DNA from: Chryseobacterium sp.
Lineage (GTDB): Bacteria; Bacteroidota; Bacteroidia; Flavobacteriales; Weeksellaceae
Direction of reading: 5' to 3'
Assembly (NCBI GenBank): GCA_017989575.1
Contig: JAGNPP010000120.1
Span: 1-7,575 of the forward strand
Length of the DNA: 7,575 nt
The translations under genes and the position numbers were made by a program. Under the pieces are notes generated by a model. That model had not been told where the DNA came from. It searched no databases and saw only the letters and a program-made list of their open reading frames with translations. Of the stretch, positions 1-6,136 are shown one piece after another; the first letter of the stretch is position 1, and each line of letters starts with the position of its first letter.

Positions 1-336
1 GGAGAATCAGTAGGTTACAGCAGAAAATACAAAGCTGAACACGATACAAAAATCGCTACAATTCCGGTTGGTTACGCAGACGGAATTCCAAGATTGGTCG
101 GAAATAAGGTCGGAAATGTTGGCATTAATAAAAAACTTTGTCCAATTGTGGGCAACGTTTGTATGGATATGATGATGATAAATGTGGAAAATGCAAATGT
201 AAAAGAAGGTGATTCTGTCGTGATTTTCAATTCACATCCGACTTTGGAAGAATTTTCAAAATATTGCAATACAATTACTTACGAAGTTCTAACTTCTATT
301 TCTCCGAGAGTAAAAAGAATATATATAAAAAATTAA
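1..336 (+). CDS. alr: Alanine racemase, C-terminal part (5' end outside window)
   Basis: The reading frame is open from base 1 to the TAA at 334-336 and gives the last 111 residues. This PLP enzyme interconverts L- and D-alanine in the cytoplasm, supplying D-Ala for peptidoglycan. The visible part is the C-terminal beta domain. GESVGYSRKY at the left edge aligns with the family segment that carries the catalytic tyrosine (Tyr265 in the Geobacillus enzyme; Tyr6 of this fragment). It is followed by IPVGYADG, then GNVCMD, and the closing ITYEV...ISPRVKRIY. The tyrosine often found just before the final RV.R in Firmicutes enzymes is Pro here. The PLP-lysine domain is not in the window. Some Bacteroidetes fuse alr to murF, and whether this one is fused cannot be seen. 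The next gene starts one base after the stop, which suggests co-transcription. Confidence in the family is high. Confidence 0.93.
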   Translation, partial: GESVGYSRKYKAEHDTKIATIPVGYADGIPRLVGNKVGNVGINKKLCPIVGNVCMDMMMINVENANVKEGDSVVIFNSHPTLEEFSKYCNTITYEVLTSISPRVKRIYIKN

Positions 337-337
337 A

Positions 338-2494
338 ATGATTAAGAAACTCTTTTATCTGGTAATTTTCTTGGCTTATCTGACGATAAATTCTCAGGTA
401 AAGGAAAATCTTGTCATTCCGAAAAATCCACGAATAGGACTTTCTCTTTCTGGTGGTGGAGCCAAAGGTTTTACGCACGTTGGTGTCCTTAAAGTTTTGG
501 ATTCCCTCGGCGTTAAAATCGATTACATCTCAGGAACCAGTATGGGCGCGATTGTGGGCGGTTTGTACGCATCAGGTTACACGGGAAAAGACATTGAGAA
601 AATTGTGATGGACACGGATTTCTATTCATTGATTACCGACCCAAAAACGCGACAGGAAACTAGTTTTTTCAATAAAAGCGTTGACAAATATCTCTTTTCT
701 GTTCCACTTAAAAATGGAAAGATCAGCTTTCCTTCGTCAATTAGTACAGGTCAGAGAAACGTTTATTTATTGAAAGAACTCTTAAGAAATGTCTCAAATA
801 TCGACGATTTTTCCAAGCTTCCAATTCCTTTTATGTGCATTGGGACCAATATAGAAAGCGGTCAAATGAAGATTTTTGAAAACGGCGATTTGGTGTCATC
901 CATTATGGCAAGTTCGGCATTTCCATCGCTGTTAGAACCTGTAAAAATCGGTGATAGTATTTATGTAGATGGTGCAATGACTGTCAATTTTCCGTCAAAA
1001 CCTTTGAAAGATAAGGGAATCGATATTGTAATTGGCGTAGATCTCAATCAACCGTTGGCAAAGCGTGATAATCTTAATAATATGATTTCCATCTTGAATC
1101 AAATCATTGATTTTGGAATTCAAAAAGAAACAATCCATCAATACAATTTTACTGATATTAACATCAAACCAGATCTTACCGGTATGACCGCCACAAGCTA
1201 CGATAACAAGCGTAAAATTCTTGATAGCGGTTATGTGGAAGCTTTGAAATATGTTGATATTCTCAACCAATTACCCAAGCGAAAATTTGAAAGAATCCGC
1301 TCTTCCATCAATCCAATCTATTCCAGTGTTTACAAAATAGACAGCCTTGTGGTGGAAAATGGACGAATCTACAAATCAAATTATGTTCGAGGAAAAATGG
1401 GGCTTAAACTGCCTTCTATGCAGACTTATGGAAGCATCAACAAAATGCTAGATAAGCTCTATGCGACCAACAACTACAAATTTATCAATTACGATATTTT
1501 GCAGGAAAACAACAGTTCCTATTTAAAACTAATTGTGGAGGAAGACGAAACAAGACATTTTCTGAAATTTGGTTTGCATTACGATGAGATTTTCAAAACC
1601 GGATTATTACTGAATTATTCTGCAAAACGTTTACTTTTCAGAAATTCCAATCTGTCCTTAGACGTTGTGGTAGGAGATAATCCTAGATATTATTTCAATT
1701 ATTTCATTGATAACGGCTATATCCCAGGTTTCGGAATTTATTCTTCCGGAATGAGTTTTGATCTTAAAAATACAGACAATTACACCATTGAAACTTGGAA
1801 ATGGTTCAGAAACGAAGCCTACATACAATCCGTTTGGAAAGACAAATTTGCAATCGGAGGTGGACTAAGCCACGATTATTTTGAAAGCGATAGAAATGGT
1901 TTCGATGAAAAAACAGAAAAATACCTCAATCCTTACGTCTTCGTAAAAAGCGATACGCAGAATGACAAAGACTTCGCTACAAAAGGGTTTTACCTAAATG
2001 CTGAAGGAAAAATCGTAGATCTTTTCAATGCAGATTTGGAAAAGAAACCAATTCTCATAAAAGCAGACATCAAAATGAATTTCTTCGTTTCAAAACTCTT
2101 CACATACAGAATCAACCTCTACGGTGGAATTACAGTTGGCGAAGCACTACCTTCATTTTATCAATACAGAATAGGCGGGATATTTGAGCAATCACTCGGA
2201 AATTTCAAAAGATTTGGAGGTTATCAATTTGCATCTTTGAACGACAATAATATTTTCCTTGCGTCAAATGATTTTCAATTTAGATTTGGCAAAAATTATT
2301 TCTTGGTCGGAAACTTCAGCATCGCCAACCTGTTCAGCTCCATAAAATTTGAGGATGCGGTGAAATTAAATTATAGTTCTCTTGGAATTACCGCAGGCTA
2401 CAAATCACCTTTCGGGCAAATAAAATTGAACTATAGCAAATCACTCAACAAACACAAAGGCGTTTTCAGCGTCATCTTAGGACATTGGTTTTAA
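338..2494 (+). CDS. Patatin-like phospholipase with C-terminal outer-membrane beta-barrel (type Vd/PlpD-like architecture)
   Basis: This is a 718-residue predicted lipid acyl hydrolase, exported and probably anchored in the outer membrane. Residues 1-20 look like a Sec signal peptide (two Lys, a hydrophobic stretch, then NSQ). The patatin domain starts near residue 32. It has the oxyanion loop GGGAKG at 39-44, the nucleophile motif GTSMG at 66-70 (Ser68), and the second dyad residue in DGA at 211-213 (Asp211), so the catalytic dyad is intact. Roughly residues 335-405 resemble a single POTRA-like module. From about 405 to the end the sequence alternates aromatic and polar residues in short strands with glycine turns, like the BamA/TamA (Omp85) barrel, and ends in phenylalanine as outer-membrane barrel proteins typically do. 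This matches the patatin-POTRA-barrel plan of Pseudomonas PlpD. Whether the lipase is released or stays surface-bound is not visible. The gene lies 1 base after alr and 4 before ybeY. The substrate is inferred to be phospholipid. Confidence 0.9.
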   Translation: MIKKLFYLVIFLAYLTINSQVKENLVIPKNPRIGLSLSGGGAKGFTHVGVLKVLDSLGVKIDYISGTSMGAIVGGLYASGYTGKDIEKIVMDTDFYSLITDPKTRQETSFFNKSVDKYLFSVPLKNGKISFPSSISTGQRNVYLLKELLRNVSNIDDFSKLPIPFMCIGTNIESGQMKIFENGDLVSSIMASSAFPSLLEPVKIGDSIYVDGAMTVNFPSKPLKDKGIDIVIGVDLNQPLAKRDNLNNMISILNQIIDFGIQKETIHQYNFTDINIKPDLTGMTATSYDNKRKILDSGYVEALKYVDILNQLPKRKFERIRSSINPIYSSVYKIDSLVVENGRIYKSNYVRGKMGLKLPSMQTYGSINKMLDKLYATNNYKFINYDILQENNSSYLKLIVEEDETRHFLKFGLHYDEIFKTGLLLNYSAKRLLFRNSNLSLDVVVGDNPRYYFNYFIDNGYIPGFGIYSSGMSFDLKNTDNYTIETWKWFRNEAYIQSVWKDKFAIGGGLSHDYFESDRNGFDEKTEKYLNPYVFVKSDTQNDKDFATKGFYLNAEGKIVDLFNADLEKKPILIKADIKMNFFVSKLFTYRINLYGGITVGEALPSFYQYRIGGIFEQSLGNFKRFGGYQFASLNDNNIFLASNDFQFRFGKNYFLVGNFSIANLFSSIKFEDAVKLNYSSLGITAGYKSPFGQIKLNYSKSLNKHKGVFSVILGHWF

Positions 2495-2498
2495 AATT

Positions 2499-2915
2499 AT
2501 GATAAACTATTTCTTCGAAAATATCGACAAAAAAAACATCGATTCCAACATTTCAATTTGGCTGGAAGATTTAATTCTTTCTGAGAACAAAAAACCCGGC
2601 GACATCAATTATATCTTTTGCGACGACGATTATCTTCTCAAGGTCAATCAGGATTATCTGGACCACGATTACTACACAGACATCATCACGTTTGACTATG
2701 TGAAGGGGAAAACCATCTCAGGAGATATTTTCGTATCTTTGCCCCGCATTTTGGACAACGCTTCCACCCTATCTCAGGATTCAGAAAAAGAGTTTCGTAG
2801 AGTTTTGGCTCACGGGCTTCTCCATCTCTGCGGATACAAGGACAAAACCGAGGAAGAAGAATCCACAATGCGACAAAAGGAAGATTTCTATATCAACCGA
2901 TATTCAAATTTTTAG
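2499..2915 (+). CDS. ybeY: Endoribonuclease/rRNA maturation factor YbeY (Asp-variant metal site)
   Basis: This 138-residue protein is the usual size for the UPF0054/YbeY family, whose members are metal-dependent RNases acting in 16S rRNA 3'-end maturation and ribosome quality control in the cytoplasm. The diagnostic segments are TDIITFDY at 60-67, GDIFVS at 75-80, and the metal motif HGLLHLCGYKD at 105-115, followed by M124...E128 of the MxxxE tail. Two positions differ from the E. coli type. The third metal ligand, His in HxxxHxxxxxH, is Asp115 here, and the conserved Arg of the LNxxYR motif is Leu54. From memory, both are normal for Bacteroidetes YbeY proteins, so the gene is probably functional and not decayed. 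It starts 4 bases after the patatin stop and so is likely the last gene of that operon. Its TAG stop abuts the hairpin element that follows. Confidence 0.93.
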   Translation: MINYFFENIDKKNIDSNISIWLEDLILSENKKPGDINYIFCDDDYLLKVNQDYLDHDYYTDIITFDYVKGKTISGDIFVSLPRILDNASTLSQDSEKEFRRVLAHGLLHLCGYKDKTEEEESTMRQKEDFYINRYSNF

Positions 2916-3027
2916 GAGCTAATCCTGCTTTCCGCTATATCTTTTTTGTTTTTTCAGAACGTTTGTCAATCAGATAGAAAGGATTGCACAAAAAAACAAA
3001 AAAGGATGCCGCTACAATCAGGGCTAG
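2916..3027. repeat. Long imperfect hairpin, probable dispersed intergenic palindromic element
   Basis: This roughly 110-base non-coding block folds on itself in nested layers. The outer arms are CTAATCCTG (2919-2927) and CAGGGCTAG (3019-3027), with one mismatch and one G-T pair. The middle arms are 2939-2954 (ATC, T6, G, T6) and 2991-3007 (A6, C, A6, GGAT), 16 pairs with one bulged G. The apical arms are TTTGTCAATC (2962-2971) and GATTGCACAAA (2982-2992), with one bulge; their outer two pairs compete with the middle stem. CCGCTA occurs in the same orientation on both sides (2932-2937 and 3009-3014) and so forms an internal loop. The block begins directly at the ybeY stop and contains no ORF. 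Its ends (GGAGCTAATCC...CTTTCCGCT and GGATGCCGCT...CAGGGCTA) resemble, from memory, a family of short hairpin elements scattered between genes in Chryseobacterium-like genomes. It may also end ybeY transcription. Confidence 0.7.
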
Positions 3028-3060
3028 TTACGATAGTTTTTAAAAAGAAATTTTCGATAA

Positions 3061-3076
3061 TGTTTCACGTGGAACA
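3061..3076 (-). other. parS: parS centromere-like ParB-binding site, left copy
   Basis: The plus strand reads TGTTTCACGTGGAACA, whose reverse complement TGTTCCACGTGAAACA matches the broadly conserved chromosomal parS consensus TGTTNCACGTGAAACA at every position. ParB (Spo0J) binds this near-palindrome, spreads along the DNA, and directs chromosome segregation with ParA and SMC loading. The site lies in non-coding DNA 64 bases before the mnmG start. An exact inverted copy lies just after mnmG. A 16-base match to a defined consensus, found twice and only between genes, is strong evidence. No parA or parB gene is visible in the window. Confidence 0.9.
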
Positions 3077-3101
3077 TATCGATATTAATTATCAAATTTT
3101 A

Positions 3102-3126
3102 TTGCTATTAGCAATTTGCTATTAGC
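3102..3126 (+). repeat. Two-copy 11-base direct repeat upstream of mnmG
   Basis: TTGCTATTAGC occurs at 3102-3112 and again at 3116-3126, a period of 14 bases, ending 14 bases before the mnmG start codon. The first copy plus the following AA also forms a small inverted repeat (TTGCT-ATT-AGCAA). This could be a regulator-binding pair, a leader RNA structure, or replication slippage; the sequence alone does not decide. Confidence 0.6.
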
Positions 3127-3140
3127 CAAAAGCAAATAAA

Positions 3141-5003
3141 ATGATTACAGATACATACGATGTCATCGTCGTTGGTGCAGGTCACGCAGGTTGTGAGGCC
3201 GCAGCTGCAGCAGCTAATTTAGGTTCCAAAACCCTTCTGGTCACAATGAATATGCAAACCATTGGACAGATGAGTTGCAACCCAGCAATGGGCGGAATTG
3301 CAAAAGGACAAATCGTTCGCGAAATCGATGCAATGGGCGGATATTCCGGAATCATTGCAGACAAATCAGCAATCCAATTCAAAATGTTGAACCTTTCAAA
3401 AGGTCCAGCAATGTGGTCGCCTAGAACTCAAAACGACAGAATGCTCTTCGCAGAAGAATGGCGTTTAGCATTGGAAAATACACCAAACCTTGACTTCTTT
3501 CAGGATATGGTAAAAAGCTTAATCATAGAAAATGGTAAAGCTGTTGGCGTTGTAACAGGTTTAGGAATCGAAATCAGATCTAAATCTGTTGTACTTACAA
3601 ATGGAACATTCCTTAACGGTTTAATACACGTCGGAGAAAAACAAATCGGTGGTGGAAGAATGGGTGAACCAAGAGCTTTCGGAATCACAGAACAACTCGT
3701 TTCTTTAGGTTTCGAATCTGGCAGAATGAAGACCGGAACACCTCCAAGAGTTGATGGCAGAAGCCTTGACTATTCCAAAATGGAAGAGCAAAAAGGCGAC
3801 GAAAATCCTCAGAAATTCAGTTATTTAGATACTCCTAAGTTAACCAAACAATTAAGCTGTCACATCGTTTATACCAACGAAACAGTTCACGACATTTTAC
3901 GTGAAGGTTTTGACAGAAGCCCAATGTTCAACGGAACGATTCAAAGTACCGGACCAAGATATTGTCCAAGTATTGAGGATAAAATTAACCGTTTTGCAGA
4001 GAGAAACAGACACCAATTATTTGTAGAACCAGAAGGTTGGAAAACTGTGGAAATCTATGTCAATGGTTTCAGTTCATCTCTTCCGGAAGATGTTCAAATC
4101 AAAGCAATGAGACACATTCCAGGTTTCGAAAACGTAAAGGTTTTCCGTCCGGGTTACGCTATAGAATATGATTACTTCCCTCCTACCCAACTCTATCATA
4201 CCCTTGAAACCAAGTTGATTCAAAATCTTTATTTCGCAGGTCAAATCAACGGAACCACAGGTTATGAAGAAGCAGCAGGACAGGGCTTGATGGCAGGTAT
4301 TAACGCTCACAATAATGTCCACGACAAGGGTGAATTCATTCTCAATAGAGATGAGGCTTATATCGGCGTTCTAATCGATGATTTGATTACAAAAGGAACT
4401 GAAGAACCTTACAGAATGTTCACTTCACGTGCAGAATACAGATTGCTTCTCAGACAAGATAATGCAGATATTAGATTGACTGAAAAGGCTTACAATCTTG
4501 GATTAGCGAAAGGAGAAAGATTAAGAAATGTCCAAGAAAAAATCTCAAAAAGTGACGAATTGGAAGCTTACTTGAGAGAAACTTCTATAAAACCTTTAGC
4601 TATAAATCCAATATTAGAATCTATTGAATCTTCACCTGTTGACCAAGCTTACAGAGCTTCTCATTACCTGACTCGCCCGAATATGACGTTGGATAAATTA
4701 GACGAGATTCAAGCTATCAAGGATATTACTTCCGCATACAAAAAAGAAGTTCGAGAACAAGCCGAAATTAACATCAAATACAAAGGTTACATCGAGAAGG
4801 AAAAGGAAAATGTAGCTAAACTAAACCGTTTGGAAACATTTAAAATCCCTGAAGATTTCGATTATTCTAAAATAGCATCTTTATCTACAGAAGCTAGACA
4901 GAAAATGACGAAAGTAAGACCAGTTACGATTGCTCAAGCTGGTAGAATCAGTGGTGTTTCCCCTTCCGATATCAATGTTTTATTGATTTATTTAGGAAGA
5001 TAA
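3141..5003 (+). CDS. mnmG: tRNA uridine-5-carboxymethylaminomethyl(34) modification enzyme MnmG (GidA)
   Basis: This 620-residue, full-length FAD protein works in the cytoplasm with the GTPase MnmE to install (carboxymethyl)aminomethyl groups at C5 of wobble uridine 34 in several tRNAs, using methylene-tetrahydrofolate. The N-terminal Rossmann motif is GAGHAG (12-17). SCNPAMGGIAKG follows, with the conserved Cys46, and GPRYCPSIEDK carries the second conserved cysteine, Cys275 (counterparts of Cys47 and Cys277 in E. coli). The second family signature, around AGQINGTTGYEEAAGQG, starts at residue 366. The C-terminal helical MnmE-interaction region ends in GRISGVSPSDINVLLIYLGR. The first ATG after the A-rich leader puts the Rossmann motif at the usual distance from the N-terminus, which supports this start. 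I see no clear -7/-33 promoter in front. The gene is bracketed by inverted parS sites, in line with gidA often lying near oriC. Confidence 0.98.
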   Translation: MITDTYDVIVVGAGHAGCEAAAAAANLGSKTLLVTMNMQTIGQMSCNPAMGGIAKGQIVREIDAMGGYSGIIADKSAIQFKMLNLSKGPAMWSPRTQNDRMLFAEEWRLALENTPNLDFFQDMVKSLIIENGKAVGVVTGLGIEIRSKSVVLTNGTFLNGLIHVGEKQIGGGRMGEPRAFGITEQLVSLGFESGRMKTGTPPRVDGRSLDYSKMEEQKGDENPQKFSYLDTPKLTKQLSCHIVYTNETVHDILREGFDRSPMFNGTIQSTGPRYCPSIEDKINRFAERNRHQLFVEPEGWKTVEIYVNGFSSSLPEDVQIKAMRHIPGFENVKVFRPGYAIEYDYFPPTQLYHTLETKLIQNLYFAGQINGTTGYEEAAGQGLMAGINAHNNVHDKGEFILNRDEAYIGVLIDDLITKGTEEPYRMFTSRAEYRLLLRQDNADIRLTEKAYNLGLAKGERLRNVQEKISKSDELEAYLRETSIKPLAINPILESIESSPVDQAYRASHYLTRPNMTLDKLDEIQAIKDITSAYKKEVREQAEINIKYKGYIEKEKENVAKLNRLETFKIPEDFDYSKIASLSTEARQKMTKVRPVTIAQAGRISGVSPSDINVLLIYLGR

Positions 5004-5010
5004 TTTTGAA

Positions 5011-5026
5011 TGTTCCACGTGAAACA
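5011..5026 (+). other. parS: parS centromere-like ParB-binding site, right copy
   Basis: The sequence TGTTCCACGTGAAACA is a full match to the parS consensus TGTTNCACGTGAAACA and begins 8 bases after the mnmG stop codon. It is the exact reverse complement of the site at 3061-3076, and the identity extends to 19 bases (5010-5028 against 3059-3077). The two sites are 1,950 bases apart, with mnmG as the only gene between them. It is expected to be a ParB loading site. It is unlikely to be a terminator for mnmG, because the palindrome has no loop. Confidence 0.92.
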
Positions 5027-5034
5027 TTTTATTC

Positions 5035-5077
5035 AAAGTTCAATATTCCGATTTTATAACTTTAAATATTGAACTTT
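5035..5077. repeat. 13-bp perfect inverted repeat between parS and the methyltransferase gene
   Basis: The arms AAAGTTCAATATT (5035-5047) and AATATTGAACTTT (5065-5077) are perfectly complementary around a 17-base loop. A second CTTTGAA at 5081-5087 can pair instead with TTCAAAG at 5032-5038, so two alternative stems are possible. The alternative right arm ends 7 bases before the start codon at 5095. No U-run follows, so a classical terminator is unlikely. It may be an mRNA 3'-end or leader structure that affects expression of the next gene. Confidence 0.6.
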
Positions 5078-5094
5078 AAACTTTGAATTAATTT

Positions 5095-5916
5095 ATGAAA
5101 ATTAAAGACCATTTTCTTTCACAGGAAGAATTCGAATTGATAGAAACTGAAACAAAAGGTGTTTTCAAAACTGCTCCTATTCCATCGAATATTTCCAAAT
5201 ATTATGAAAGTGAAGATTATATTTCGCATCATCAGGACACTGGAAGTTTGAAGGAAAAAGTTTATAAATTCTTGCAATCGTTCAATCTTCAATACAAGAA
5301 AACAATTCTAATCGACAGAATAAAAAAAGATTCTAAAGTTTTAGATTATGGATGCGGGGCTGGAGAATTTGTTAAATACATCGAAAATGATTTCGAAACT
5401 TTTGGATTTGAACCAAATTTGGACGCAAGAAATGCAGCGATAAGTAAGACTTCAAAAGCTAAAATTATTGATGATTTAAATTCAATAGAAAATCAAAGTC
5501 TGGACGCCATTACGCTTTGGCACGTTTTCGAACACATCGAAAATCAGAAAGAAATGTTGGATTTTTTTTATTCAAAATTAAAGGAAAAAGGTTTGCTGAT
5601 TATCGCAGTTCCAAATCCAACTTCTTACGATGCGAAACATTATAAAGAATTTTGGGCGGCTTATGATGTACCAAGACACGTTTATCATTTTTCAAAAAAC
5701 GGAATGGAAAATCTCATTTCTAAAAATCCTGATTGGAAATTAAGAAAAATCAAACCGCTCCTACTCGATTCATTTTATATCTCAATGTTGAGTGAAAAAT
5801 ATAAGAAATCACCTCTTTTTTGGTTAAAAGCTGTGGTTCACGGAACGATTTCTAACGTAAAGGCACTTTTTAACACCGAATTTTCCAGTTTGATATACAT
5901 TATCGAAAAAAGATAG
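5095..5916 (+). CDS. Class I SAM-dependent methyltransferase, substrate unknown
   Basis: This 273-residue soluble protein has the Rossmann methyltransferase fold (Methyltransf_23/UbiG-like group). Motif I is LDYGCGAG at 83-90, which binds SAM. The acidic residue at the end of strand beta-2 is Glu106 in GFEPN. The post-II region is LDAITLWHVFEHIEN, starting near 136, followed by the strand KGLLIIAVPNP. The N-terminal YYESEDYISHH and later DVPRHVYHFS segments are, from memory, characteristic of a Bacteroidetes subfamily often annotated only as a methyltransferase. No signal peptide or membrane segment is seen. An in-frame TAA at 5089-5091 fixes the earliest start at 5095. It follows mnmG by 91 bases containing a parS and an inverted repeat, so co-transcription with mnmG is possible but not shown. 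A role in tRNA modification because of its neighbour would be guesswork. Confidence 0.88.
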   Translation: MKIKDHFLSQEEFELIETETKGVFKTAPIPSNISKYYESEDYISHHQDTGSLKEKVYKFLQSFNLQYKKTILIDRIKKDSKVLDYGCGAGEFVKYIENDFETFGFEPNLDARNAAISKTSKAKIIDDLNSIENQSLDAITLWHVFEHIENQKEMLDFFYSKLKEKGLLIIAVPNPTSYDAKHYKEFWAAYDVPRHVYHFSKNGMENLISKNPDWKLRKIKPLLLDSFYISMLSEKYKKSPLFWLKAVVHGTISNVKALFNTEFSSLIYIIEKR

Positions 5917-6010
5917 AAAATCGATTTTTGAGTAGTTTCTGACGGTCAATTTTCAGCTATTTTGTTCAAAAATTGTTAATAATTGTAAAAATTTATAAAA
6001 TCAAAGAAAT

Positions 6011-6073
6011 TTCTCAGTTTCAAATAAAATCTCTGAGAATCCCTTAAAATATTTTTCTTGAAGATTATTCAAG
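6011..6073. repeat. Two small inverted repeats in the convergent intergenic region
   Basis: TTCTCAG (6011-6017) pairs with CTGAGAA (6033-6039) across 15 bases, and CTTGAA (6057-6062) pairs with TTCAAG (6068-6073) across 5 bases. Both lie between the methyltransferase stop and the strong terminator. They may be weak accessory 3'-end structures for the methyltransferase mRNA. In AT-rich DNA, stems this short can arise by chance. No ORF or RNA gene is recognisable in 5917-6136. Confidence 0.35.
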
Positions 6074-6084
6074 TACAGACAAAA

Positions 6085-6116
6085 ATAAAACCGACAAATT
6101 ACTTTGTCGGTTTTAT
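6085..6116. terminator. Bidirectional intrinsic terminator between the convergent genes
   Basis: The arms ATAAAACCGACAAA (6085-6098) and TTTGTCGGTTTTAT (6103-6116) form a perfect 14-bp stem around the 4-base loop TTAC, with a GC-rich centre and A/U tracts on both sides. On the minus strand the stem is followed by a run of Ts (complement of 6081-6085), which suits pgk, whose stop is about 20 bases away. On the plus strand the TTTTATATAATTT tail could end the methyltransferase transcript. Confidence 0.88.
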
Positions 6117-6136
6117 ATAATTTAGAAAATCAATTC

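Noticed and set aside
995..1270. Minus-strand open frame of 91 codons within the patatin gene
   Set aside because: It is antisense to a conserved coding region, has no recognisable domain, and has no separate regulatory sequence.
3893..3908. ACGTGAA half-match to parS inside mnmG
   Set aside because: Only about 10 of 16 positions agree with the consensus, and the outer bases fail. It is coding sequence, so probably chance.
4422..4437. CACGTG core inside mnmG
   Set aside because: The core matches parS but the right arm does not (GCAGAAT in place of GAAACA). It is part of the conserved TSRAEYR codons.
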